Part shown: positions 8,568 through 16,370 of the stretch, piece by piece
How the letters are laid out: the number at the start of each line of letters is the position of its first letter
How positions within the stretch are numbered: the stretch's first letter is position 1
Source: Desulfosarcinaceae bacterium
GTDB lineage: Bacteria; Desulfobacterota; Desulfobacteria; Desulfobacterales; Desulfosarcinaceae
Reading direction: 5' to 3'
DNA: 40,103 nt
NCBI GenBank assembly: GCA_030066015.1
Contig: JASJCL010000050.1
Location: 1-40,103, forward strand
Notes under the pieces: model-generated
The model's input: the letters and a program-made list of their open reading frames with translations, nothing else
Databases searched by the model: none
What the model was told of the DNA's origin: nothing
Position numbers and translations under genes: made by a program

Positions 8568-9095
8568 ATGAGCGAGGAGATTTACCGTTTCGCTGTGGAC
8601 ACATCTCTGGGGCGCCTGGCGAAGCATCTGCGGTTGATGGGTTTTGATACCCTCTATCAAGACAGGGCCGACGCCCACGCTTTCTTCGCCTTTTCCGGCC
8701 CGGATCGCATCGCTCTGACCCGGATCCGGCACCTTTGCGGCGTTTCGGCGCAACACGCCAAATCACCGCGCCGCACTTCATTACCACAGCGACGGTGGCT
8801 CTTCATCACGCCGAATGATCCTGAGGATCAGGTGATCGCCGTTTTTGCTGCGTTTCAAATCGGAGCGGACGATCTGCGGCCTTTCAGTCGCTGTACACGC
8901 TGTAACTGCACGGTGGCAGTTCAGAATCGGGAAGCTATCCGGGGGCGGGTGCCGGAATATGTGTGGCAGACACAGGACCACTTCTCGGCTTGTGCTGAGT
9001 GCGGCCGTATTTATTGGCCGGGCAGCCACACCCGACGGTATCGAAAAAAGTTAACCCATTGGCTTACTAGGAGTTCAGGAAATAAAGATGACTAA
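8568..9095 (+). CDS. Mut7-C RNase-domain protein with zinc ribbon
   Basis: The start is the ATG at 8568, set by GGAGGG at 8554-8559 eight bases upstream; the frame also opens in the repeat array but those codons look untranslated. The 175-residue product matches the Mut7-C (DUF82) family, a PIN-like nuclease fold. It opens RFAVDTSLGRLAKHLRLMGFDT, with the conserved Asp and Gly-Arg-Leu. ITPNDPEDQV lies mid-protein. The C-terminal zinc ribbon has CTRCNC and CAECGRIYWPGSH. The domain is named after the C-terminus of animal exonuclease Mut-7; bacterial substrates are unknown. The stop overlaps the start of the Mrp-like gene by 8 bases. Confidence 0.88.
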   Translation: MSEEIYRFAVDTSLGRLAKHLRLMGFDTLYQDRADAHAFFAFSGPDRIALTRIRHLCGVSAQHAKSPRRTSLPQRRWLFITPNDPEDQVIAVFAAFQIGADDLRPFSRCTRCNCTVAVQNREAIRGRVPEYVWQTQDHFSACAECGRIYWPGSHTRRYRKKLTHWLTRSSGNKDD

Positions 9096-9942
9096 TGGTA
9101 ATATAACCAGTGGCGGTTGCGGTGGAAACGCCCAGGCACTCTCCGCCGAACAGGACGAGCTGATACGAAATTCCCTGGGTCGTATTCGTCATAAGCTCAT
9201 GGTAATGAGCGGTAAGGGCGGTGTTGGCAAATCCAGCATGGCCACCAACCTCGCCGTCGCTTTTGCTGAGCGGGGACGTCAAGTTGGGTTGCTGGACGTG
9301 GATCTGCACGGCCCCAGCATCGCCACGATGATGGGGATCGAAGGACTATTGGATATCACCGCCGATAACCAAGTGCTGCCCATGGTTCATGGAGACGGTT
9401 TGAAGGTTGTTTCGATGCAGTCGCTGATGACCGACGCCGACCAAGCCGTCATCTGGCGGGGTCCCGCAAAGACGGGTGTCATCCGCCAATTTATCGGCAA
9501 CGTTCAATGGGGTGATCTGGATCTATTGCTCATCGATGCGCCACCCGGTACCGGCGACGAGCCCCTCAGTGTGGCGCAGACCATCCGCGGCGCAAAGGCC
9601 CTTATCGTCACCACCCCGCAGGACGTGGCCCTGTCGGACGTCCGCAAGTCGATCAACTTCTGTCGCACCATCAATCTCGAACTGGTGGGGCTGGTGGAGA
9701 ACATGGGACCATTCGCCTGCCCCTGCTGTGGCAAATCGGTCGCGCCCTTCGGGAGCGACGGTGGGCGTAAAACCGCGGAGCAGATGGGGGTTGCCTTCCT
9801 GGGCAGCTTGCCCTTCGATCCCGCGGTTGTCCAGGCCGGCGATGCCGGTGCACCCCTTGCCGGTCAAGGGCGCAGCACCGCTTTCACCCAAGGGCTGGCG
9901 GGCATCGTAGACGCCTTGACGGCGACCCTCAAGCTGGCGTAG
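9088..9942 (+). CDS. Mrp/NBP35-family P-loop ATPase (iron-sulfur carrier type)
   Basis: This is a 284-residue P-loop NTPase of the Mrp/ApbC/NBP35 group, which bind a bridging Fe-S cluster and pass it to apoproteins. The deviant Walker A is MSGKGGVGKSS (about 39-49). Further motifs are LLDVDLHGPSI, a LLIDAPPGTGDEPLS Walker B region, and the cluster-bridging FACPCCGK motif (CxxC) near residue 210. The N-terminal MIP18-like domain of E. coli Mrp is absent, leaving a short tail with a single Cys (SGGCGG). The start overlaps the upstream stop by 8 bases, with AGGAAA just ahead. Cytoplasmic. Symbols such as mrp or apbC would fit, but the exact subgroup is uncertain. Confidence 0.9.
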   Translation: MTNGNITSGGCGGNAQALSAEQDELIRNSLGRIRHKLMVMSGKGGVGKSSMATNLAVAFAERGRQVGLLDVDLHGPSIATMMGIEGLLDITADNQVLPMVHGDGLKVVSMQSLMTDADQAVIWRGPAKTGVIRQFIGNVQWGDLDLLLIDAPPGTGDEPLSVAQTIRGAKALIVTTPQDVALSDVRKSINFCRTINLELVGLVENMGPFACPCCGKSVAPFGSDGGRKTAEQMGVAFLGSLPFDPAVVQAGDAGAPLAGQGRSTAFTQGLAGIVDALTATLKLA

Positions 9943-9983
9943 GGGCTGCCGCTCCCGCTGGCTGTCCAATCGGGGATCCACCA

Positions 9984-10835
9984 TTGGCGACTGTGATCAC
10001 AAATCCCGAGCGATCGAAAGGGGCGCACTCGCCACAAGATCCGGTCGCCAGACGTTCCGATCCTCGTGTGATTGCCCTCGAACGGCGCCTACGGCACTGC
10101 AGCCGCGTTCTGACGTTGGGGGTCCGCCCCAATTTGGAGTCTTACGCCCCTGAAGCGCTCGCCATGATCCAAGCCGCCGAAAAGATCTATTATCCCTCTG
10201 CATTCTACGCGGATCTCTTTGACGTTGCGGGAAAGGCCACCTTTCCCAGTGCCCACACCTACCGCTACGTCCAGGACAAGATCAAACAGACGGCGCTGTT
10301 CAAGTTGTTGGGGGTACCCCATCCGCGAACCCACGTCTATTATGGCCGACACCAGCAACGGCGCATTCGGTCTGAATTCGCCTATCCCTTTGTGGCCAAA
10401 GTGGCGCGAGGCTCCGCACTGGGACGGGGGGTGTTTCTGATTCAGAACGACGCCCAACTGGAAGCCTACCTGGCCGGCAACCGGGTGGCCTACATTCAGG
10501 AGTTTCTACCCATTGACCGAGATATTCGCGCAGTCGTCATCGGTACACAGGTGGTGCACGCCTACTGGCGGGTGGCCGCAAGCGGTGACTTTCGGACCAA
10601 CATTTCCGCTGGCGGCGGTGTCCGGCTGGATGCCGTCCCCCAGGCGGCCCTGGAACTGGCCCTCTCGACGGCCCAACGATGCCACTGGGATGACGTGGGG
10701 CTGGATCTTTGCTGCGTGGATGACCACTGGTACGTGCTGGAAGCGAATATGAAATATGGCAAGGTCGGCTTCCGGGCAGCCAGCATCGACTACTACCAAC
10801 TTATGGATACCTTGATCACCAATGGCACCATTTGA
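9984..10835 (+). CDS. RimK-like ATP-grasp protein
   Basis: A TTG start gives 283 residues; GGGGAT lies about 8 bases upstream. The sequence fits the ATP-grasp fold of the RimK/glutathione-synthetase group. KIKQTALFKLLGVPHPRTHVY starts the N-terminal ATP-binding part, FVAKVARGSALGRGVFLI is the lysine and glycine-rich loop, and YIQEFLPIDRDIRAVVIG follows. The metal/phosphate residues lie in GLDLCCVDDHWYVLEANMKYG (Asp and the E-x-N pair). These enzymes ligate a carboxylate to an amine using ATP; no substrate is indicated. The C-terminus overlaps the next gene by 14 bases. The first 50 residues are less typical and may adopt another fold. Confidence 0.8.
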   Translation: MATVITNPERSKGAHSPQDPVARRSDPRVIALERRLRHCSRVLTLGVRPNLESYAPEALAMIQAAEKIYYPSAFYADLFDVAGKATFPSAHTYRYVQDKIKQTALFKLLGVPHPRTHVYYGRHQQRRIRSEFAYPFVAKVARGSALGRGVFLIQNDAQLEAYLAGNRVAYIQEFLPIDRDIRAVVIGTQVVHAYWRVAASGDFRTNISAGGGVRLDAVPQAALELALSTAQRCHWDDVGLDLCCVDDHWYVLEANMKYGKVGFRAASIDYYQLMDTLITNGTI

Positions 10836-12012
10836 CTTCAAAGATCGGGCCCCCTCCCTGCAACAACTGCAGAGCGCCCTCGACCAGGCTGAGGCCGGAC
10901 GCCTCTCCCCCTTTGCCACGCTCAACCGCAACGGGCAGCGGCGTCATCATGAACAGCGGCTGGTGGACGGATACCGTCAACACTTTTCACTGGATGCAGA
11001 CCGGATCCTGCACTCGAGGGCCTACACCCGTTACATCGACAAGACCCAGGTGTTCAGTCTGATCCGCAACGACCACATCACCCACCGCGTGCTCCATGTC
11101 CAACTGGTGTCCAAAATCGCCCGCACCATCGGGCGGTTTCTGCAACTCAATGAGGACCTCATCGAAGCCATCGCGCTGGGGCACGACATCGGCCACACCC
11201 CCTTCGGACACGAAGGCGAACGCTATCTCTCGGCGCTCTGCAAAGATCACGGCATCGGGTTTTTTCTGCACAACGTCCAGAGTATTCAGTTTCTCGACCG
11301 GGTGGAACGCAAAGGGCAGGGCTGGAACCTCTGCCTACAGACGCTGGACGGGATCCTCTGCCACGACGGTGAGATCCATAACCAATCCCTTACGCCCAAG
11401 CGTGATAAAAATTTTGATGACCTCGCCCGGGAGATGGCGCGAAAAAAGGCAGACCCGGAATATCCGCTCATTCCCATGACGTTGGAGGGGTGTATCGTCC
11501 GGATGGCGGATACCATCGCCTATATCGGTCGCGACCTGGAAGATGCCATCCGCCTGGGGTATCTGCACCGCCAGGAGATCCCCGCCGATGTGGTGGCCGT
11601 GCTCGGCGACAGCAATGGGACGATTGTCTACACACTGGTCACCGATGTGATCAAGAACAGCCATGAACGCAACCAAATCGCCTTCAGCGAACCGGTTTCC
11701 GACGCTTTGCGACTCCTTAAGAATTTCAATCTGGATCGCATCTACCTCAATCCCCGTACCAAGTGGTTCAGCGATGCCATTCGGGTCTTGTTCGAACATC
11801 TCTTTGAAAATTACCTGCGGGACATCCACCAGAACAATCACGACTCGTTGATCTTCAGGGGGCTGTTGGAGAACATGTCCACCGATTATGTGGAACAGCA
11901 CACACCAGCGGAAATCGTGCGCGATTTCATTTCCGGCATGACGGACAACTTCTTCCTCGAACAATGCCCCCCCGATCTACGCCCCAACCCCCTGGCGGCG
12001 GGGGTCTCGTGA
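10822..12012 (+). CDS. dGTPase-like dNTP triphosphohydrolase (HD superfamily)
   Basis: The 396-residue protein is a deoxyguanosinetriphosphate triphosphohydrolase-like HD enzyme that cleaves dNTPs to deoxynucleoside and triphosphate. The N-terminal segment SRAYTRYIDKTQVFSLIRNDHITHRVLH supplies the first metal His. ALGHDIGHTPFGHEGE holds the HD pair and the family's trailing His. ADTIAYIGRDLEDA gives the distal Asp. The C-terminal half is helical, as in the short (non-E. coli) type. The ATG at 10822 lies inside the end of the ATP-grasp gene, so translation is probably coupled. Its last codons overlap the start of the UPF0280 gene. Confidence 0.9.
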   Translation: MAPFDFKDRAPSLQQLQSALDQAEAGRLSPFATLNRNGQRRHHEQRLVDGYRQHFSLDADRILHSRAYTRYIDKTQVFSLIRNDHITHRVLHVQLVSKIARTIGRFLQLNEDLIEAIALGHDIGHTPFGHEGERYLSALCKDHGIGFFLHNVQSIQFLDRVERKGQGWNLCLQTLDGILCHDGEIHNQSLTPKRDKNFDDLAREMARKKADPEYPLIPMTLEGCIVRMADTIAYIGRDLEDAIRLGYLHRQEIPADVVAVLGDSNGTIVYTLVTDVIKNSHERNQIAFSEPVSDALRLLKNFNLDRIYLNPRTKWFSDAIRVLFEHLFENYLRDIHQNNHDSLIFRGLLENMSTDYVEQHTPAEIVRDFISGMTDNFFLEQCPPDLRPNPLAAGVS

Positions 12013-12758
12013 ACGAGCAATACCGCTCCCAGCCACATGAACCGCGCACCTATCGTCAGCGCTGCCGCCTTCCAGACATGACCGCCTACCAAGTCGTCGT
12101 CAAGGAGACCGATTTGTGGATCCAAAGCCCCGTCGACCTCCGCAAGGAGGCCCGTGAACTGGTGCTCCAACAACGCGGCTATTTGGAAAACTGGATCGTC
12201 CAATATCCAGCGTTTCGCGACGCCCTGACTCCCTGGCCGTTGGAGATGCCGGCGCCGGCCATTGTCGCCGAAATGGCTGCAGCGGGACAGGCCGCCGGTA
12301 CCGGCCCCATGGCAGCGGTCGCCGGAGCCCTGGCCGAGGCCGTCGCCCGGGGACTTCACCGCCACAGCGAGATGGTGCTCGTGGAAAACGGCGGAGATGT
12401 TTTTATCCAGTATCCGTATCCCCTTACCATTGCCGTGGCGGCGGGCGCGTCGCCCCTCTCCATGCGGCTGGGCATCCGAATCGATGATTGCCGCCAGGGT
12501 AGGGCGGTGTGCACCTCATCTGGTACGGTGGGGCACAGCCTCAGCATGGGCTCGGCCGACGCCATCTGCGTCATCTCCGACTCCGGCGCTCTGGCCGACG
12601 CTGTAGCCACCGCCATCGGCAATCGCGTGCGCTGCGAGGCCGATATTGGTCCCGCCGTCGAGTTCGGCAGCGCTGTCCCCGGCGTCGACGGAATTTTGGT
12701 GATCCGGGGCAGCGTCAGCGGTGCTTGGGGAGACCTCACCCTAGTGCCGCTTCACTAG
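12009..12758 (+). CDS. UPF0280 family protein (ApbE-like fold)
   Basis: The GTG at 12009 overlaps the preceding TGA in a GTGA arrangement with a GGGGG tract just upstream, so I prefer it to the 5' extension. The 249-residue product belongs to UPF0280: a short N-terminal beta part (YRQRCRLPDMTAYQVVVKETDLWIQ) followed by the glycine/alanine-rich core. GTGPMAAVAGALAEAVARGL, EMVLVENGGDVFI, CTSSGTVGHSLSMGSADAICVIS and GIRI are characteristic. The AGA/ENGGD pattern resembles ApbE flavin transferases. Function is unproven; coupling to the dNTPase and Mrp genes suggests a housekeeping role. It closes the 5899-12758 gene run. Confidence 0.85.
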   Translation: MNEQYRSQPHEPRTYRQRCRLPDMTAYQVVVKETDLWIQSPVDLRKEARELVLQQRGYLENWIVQYPAFRDALTPWPLEMPAPAIVAEMAAAGQAAGTGPMAAVAGALAEAVARGLHRHSEMVLVENGGDVFIQYPYPLTIAVAAGASPLSMRLGIRIDDCRQGRAVCTSSGTVGHSLSMGSADAICVISDSGALADAVATAIGNRVRCEADIGPAVEFGSAVPGVDGILVIRGSVSGAWGDLTLVPLH

Positions 12759-12802
12759 GCTTGATCCGGATGGTGAGCACGCCTGACGAGGGTAAAAAAG
12801 GT

Positions 12803-12831
12803 TGAGTTTTAAGCGCTGAAATAGTAGATAT
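12803..12831 (+). promoter_or_regulatory. Weak candidate promoter for the LapA-like gene
   Basis: TTGAGT (12803-12808), a 17-base spacer and TAGATA (12826-12831) lie just ahead of an 8-bp inverted repeat in the only sizeable gap here. The -35 is good and the -10 poor. Low confidence. Confidence 0.25.
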
Positions 12832-12832
12832 G

Positions 12833-12878
12833 CAGGCAGTTTGTGGGACTTTGTAGGGTTCCGCGAGACCTGCCTGCC
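12833..12878 (+). other. Long-looped inverted repeat in the LapA-like gene leader
   Basis: GCAGGCAG (12833-12840) is perfectly complementary to CTGCCTGC (12871-12878) around a 30-base interior. It would form at the very start of a transcript from the candidate promoter. No known riboswitch signature was recognised. Confidence 0.4.
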
Positions 12879-12990
12879 CCAGGTGCGAGGGGACCGAATT
12901 CCCTGAGCCATGTGACGAGAATCATCGACGACATCAGCCGCTCCGTGACCTTAACCAGCATGTGCAAGGCCTCTGTTTAGGGAGAAGACC

Positions 12991-13386
12991 ATGAAAAAAG
13001 TCAAGCTGGGTTTCTGGCTCATCATCATCGTTTTCCTGGTGCTGATTATCTACCAGAATCAGGATTTTTTCAGAGCCACCCGCAGCCTTAGCCTGAACCT
13101 GATTATCGCCCAATACTTCACTCCCGAGATCCCCATCGCCGTTCTCTTCCTTGCCGCCTTCATGGCCGGGCTTTTGATTGCCTACATCTTCGGGCTCCTG
13201 GCCCAGTTTCGGGCCCGCAAGACCATTAAAAACCTCAACACGACGATCAACTCCCAGATCGAGATGATCACATCGCTGAAACAGCAGACCGCTCAGCAGG
13301 GATCCATGCCCGTCTCTGCCTCTTCCACCGGCGCTGCATCCACCGGGGTCGCATCCACCGGAAGCCAGGAGGAGCCAGCGATCTGA
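12991..13386 (+). CDS. LapA-domain (DUF1049) inner-membrane protein
   Basis: This 131-residue protein has two membrane helices (about 8-22 and 46-68). The first leads into the family motif YQNQDFF (N-x-x-x-F element), and the second ends LLAQFRARKTIKNLNTTINSQIE, beginning a cytoplasmic coiled coil. This is the LapA/YciS layout; E. coli LapA acts with LapB in controlling LpxC and lipopolysaccharide amount. No lapB-type gene is adjacent, so the role is by family only. The C-terminus is low complexity (repeated ASTG units from imperfect 15-base DNA repeats). GGGAGAAG precedes the ATG by 5 bases. Confidence 0.8.
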   Translation: MKKVKLGFWLIIIVFLVLIIYQNQDFFRATRSLSLNLIIAQYFTPEIPIAVLFLAAFMAGLLIAYIFGLLAQFRARKTIKNLNTTINSQIEMITSLKQQTAQQGSMPVSASSTGAASTGVASTGSQEEPAI

Positions 13387-13477
13387 TTCAGCGCTCCATA
13401 CGGCCCATTCCGGATGCCATCCGGGCTTGTCCTGGAACACGATCGGTTCGCTCCGGCACGCTCCCCCTCAAATCGTC

Positions 13478-13508
13478 AGAAGGCGCTTTGGTTTTCAAAG
13501 CGCCTTCT
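13478..13508 (+). terminator. Hairpin terminator after the LapA-like gene
   Basis: A perfect 13-bp stem (13478-13490 with 13496-13508) around GTTTT lies between the LapA-like gene and mutS. The following bases (TCTGTG) are only weakly T-rich, so termination strength is uncertain. Confidence 0.55.
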
Positions 13509-13584
13509 TCTGTGAAAGGAATTCCCGGTACCATAGCTTCCTGAAGAAGATCACCCTAGCCACGCTCACCAGGACCAGTCGCCC

Positions 13585-16203
13585 ATGGCCAATCCCAAAG
13601 CCACCCCCATGATGCAGCAGTACCTGGCCATCAAGGCCCAGTACCCGGACGCCATCCTGTTCTACCGCATGGGCGATTTTTACGAGATGTTTTTCGAGGA
13701 TGCCAAAGTGGCCTCGAAGATCCTGGACATTGCACTAACCTCCCGAAATAAAAAAGACGACAACCCCATCCCCATGTGCGGCGTACCCTACCGCGCCGCT
13801 CAAACCTACGTGGCCCGCCTCATCGACAGCGGCCAAAAGGTCGCCGTTTGCGATCAGATGGAGGACCCATCCAAAACCAAGGGGTTGGTCAAGCGTGAGG
13901 TGGTGCGCGTGATCACCCCCGGCATGATCATCGAAAACGAACTCCTCGACGCCAACGCCCACAATTGGGTGCTTTGCGTGGCGCGCAGCGCCAAGGCGTT
14001 GGGAATGGCCTGCCTGGATCTATCCACCGCCACCTTTCGCGTGACGGAGAGCGACACCATGACGGCCCTCATCGAAGAGGTGCAGCGCATCGGGCCCAGG
14101 GAGTTATTGTTGAACGAGGCCGACCGGGGGGATTCTGAAATGACGGATTTGCTGGCGGTGGTGGGAGCGGCGGCACTGACCGATCTGCCGGCCGCCGCTT
14201 TTCAGCCGGCAGCTGCGCGCGAACTGCTCTTGGAGCAGTTGGGCACCGTCTCCTTGGAGGGCTTCGGGTGTGAAGGCTTGGTGGCAGGTGTCGCCGCTGC
14301 AGGTGCTCTGCTCAGCTATGTACGGGACACCCAAAAGCGCACCAGCCAGCATATCAGCAAGATCGAGACCTACCACCTCGAGGACTATCTCATGGTGGAC
14401 GATCTGAGCTGCCGCAATCTGGAATTGTTCGCCAACACCCGCACCGGCGGCCGGCAAGGCACCCTCATTGCCGTGCTCGACAAAACGGTCACCGCTATGG
14501 GGGGCCGCGAACTCGCCCACTGGCTGCGCTACCCTCTGATGGATCCCATCGCCATCGAGACACGCTATGACGCCATCGAGGACGGCCTCGGCAACTTGTC
14601 GCGGGTCGCTGAACTGCGGGAGATCCTCAAGGCCATCGCCGACCTAGAACGTCTGCGGGGCAAGATCAGTATGGGACATGCCAACGCCCGCGATCTGTTG
14701 GCGTTGAAACGCTCCCTGCAAGCCTTGCCGACGCTGGCAACCCTATTGGATGGCGTGAAGGCCGAACTGCTGCACTGGCGCGAACCGATGGCGCCGTTGA
14801 ACGACCTTGCCGCGATGCTGGCGGCTGCCCTTCGGGAAGATGCCCCACCCACCTTGAACGAGGGCGGCCTAATCAAGATCGGCTTCAACGCGGAACTGGA
14901 CACCCTCATCGCGCTCAGTCGCGATGGCAAGAGTTGGCTGGCCGAACTGGAGGTGCGTGAAAAGGACGCCACCGGCATCGCCTCCCTCAAAGTGCGCTAC
15001 AACAAAGTCTTTGGTTACTACCTGGAGATTCCCAAGAGCCACAGCGCCAAGGCGCCGGACCACTACGTCCGCAAACAGACCCTGGTGAATGCGGAGCGCT
15101 ACATTACCGACGAGCTAAAGCAGTTCGAAGCCAAGGTACTGGGGGCCGAGGCCCAGCGGATCGAGTTGGAAAACCGCATCTTCCAGGAGCTGCGCAGCGC
15201 TGTCCTGCAGCAGAGCGAGGCCGTCCAGCGGGTGGCCGAGTTCATCGCCCGTCTGGACACGCTTCTCGCTCTGACCATGGTCGCCGATCAGAACGATTAC
15301 CGGCGACCCCGACTCAATTCGGACGGTTTGCTGGCCATCACCGACGGTCGCCATCCCGTGGTGGAACAGGTGCTCACCGGCGAGCGTTTCGTTCCAAACA
15401 CCATCACCATGGACAACGTTCAGCATCAGATTCTGGTGATCACCGGCCCCAACATGGCGGGCAAGTCCACCGTACTTCGGCAGGTGGCCCTCATGGTGAT
15501 CCTGGCCCAGAGCGGGGCCTTTGTCCCCGCCGCGGAATTGATGGCCCCCATCACCGACCGCATTTTCACGCGTGTCGGGGCTTTGGACAATCTCTCCGCG
15601 GGCCAAAGCACCTTTATGGTGGAGATGCAGGAGACGGCCAATATCCTCAACCACGCCACTTCCAATAGCCTGGTGATCATGGACGAAATTGGCCGCGGTA
15701 CCAGCACCTACGATGGGTTAAGCATCGCTTGGGCCGTCGCCGAATTTCTTCACGATCTTAATGGAACCGGTGTGAAGACCCTCTTCGCCACCCACTATCA
15801 CGAGCTCACTGAGTTGACGGCCAACAAGCCTCGCGTTCGCAACTACAATATCGCCGTGAAGGAATGGAACGACGAGATCATCTTTCTGCGCAAGCTGGTG
15901 GCGGGCGGCACCAACCGCAGTTACGGCATTCAGGTGGCCCGTTTGGCCGGTATTCCGGAGACGGCCATCAAACGCGCCAAACAGATCCTGGCACGCATCG
16001 AATCCCAGGAGAGCGGCCATATATCGCCGGTGCATCCCGCCGATGGCGAGACGCCACCGACAGCGTCGCCCATGCAACTTTCCCTATTTCAGACCGCCGA
16101 GCAGCAGATCGTGTCGGACCTCGTCGCAATGGACATTGGCCGCATGACGCCCATCGAAGCCCTCAACGTCTTGGACCGACTTCAGAAAAAGGCGTCGACC
16201 TGA
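13585..16203 (+). CDS. mutS: DNA mismatch repair protein MutS
   Basis: At 872 residues this is a full-length MutS. The mismatch-reading Phe-x-Glu is in MGDFYEMFFEDA (F32, E34). The connector, lever and clamp domains follow. LKVRYNKVFGYYLEI and a YVRKQTLVNAERY motif are conserved core elements. The ABC-type ATPase has Walker A ITGPNMAGKST near 620, the LSAGQSTFMVEM signature, Walker B VIMDEIGRGTSTYDG and the FATHYHELTEL switch. It ends with a P/Q-rich linker and the LNVLDRLQKKA helix used for tetramerisation. It recognises mismatches and recruits MutL; no mutL is in the window. The ATG at 13585 follows a weak ribosome site. Confidence 0.98.
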   Translation: MANPKATPMMQQYLAIKAQYPDAILFYRMGDFYEMFFEDAKVASKILDIALTSRNKKDDNPIPMCGVPYRAAQTYVARLIDSGQKVAVCDQMEDPSKTKGLVKREVVRVITPGMIIENELLDANAHNWVLCVARSAKALGMACLDLSTATFRVTESDTMTALIEEVQRIGPRELLLNEADRGDSEMTDLLAVVGAAALTDLPAAAFQPAAARELLLEQLGTVSLEGFGCEGLVAGVAAAGALLSYVRDTQKRTSQHISKIETYHLEDYLMVDDLSCRNLELFANTRTGGRQGTLIAVLDKTVTAMGGRELAHWLRYPLMDPIAIETRYDAIEDGLGNLSRVAELREILKAIADLERLRGKISMGHANARDLLALKRSLQALPTLATLLDGVKAELLHWREPMAPLNDLAAMLAAALREDAPPTLNEGGLIKIGFNAELDTLIALSRDGKSWLAELEVREKDATGIASLKVRYNKVFGYYLEIPKSHSAKAPDHYVRKQTLVNAERYITDELKQFEAKVLGAEAQRIELENRIFQELRSAVLQQSEAVQRVAEFIARLDTLLALTMVADQNDYRRPRLNSDGLLAITDGRHPVVEQVLTGERFVPNTITMDNVQHQILVITGPNMAGKSTVLRQVALMVILAQSGAFVPAAELMAPITDRIFTRVGALDNLSAGQSTFMVEMQETANILNHATSNSLVIMDEIGRGTSTYDGLSIAWAVAEFLHDLNGTGVKTLFATHYHELTELTANKPRVRNYNIAVKEWNDEIIFLRKLVAGGTNRSYGIQVARLAGIPETAIKRAKQILARIESQESGHISPVHPADGETPPTASPMQLSLFQTAEQQIVSDLVAMDIGRMTPIEALNVLDRLQKKAST

Positions 16204-16370
16204 ACCGCTTGTCCACAAAGCGACGATCGGGTCTGGGCGCCGATCTTGCCAGCGCGACGCAAGTAGTCTATGGTACGTAGGTTGCATCTTTGCCGCATCG
16301 ACAGATCGCCCGAGAGCTCCTTGCAGCGGCCTCGGCGGCAGCGATGGTAACAGCCGACAGGACAGGATCG

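Noticed and set aside
8263-8787. Minus-strand frame with SPHxM-type repeated residues across the 15-bp array
   Set aside because: The repeats simply reflect the tandem DNA repeat read in frame. The frame covers parts of two well-supported plus-strand genes and has no ribosome site or family match.
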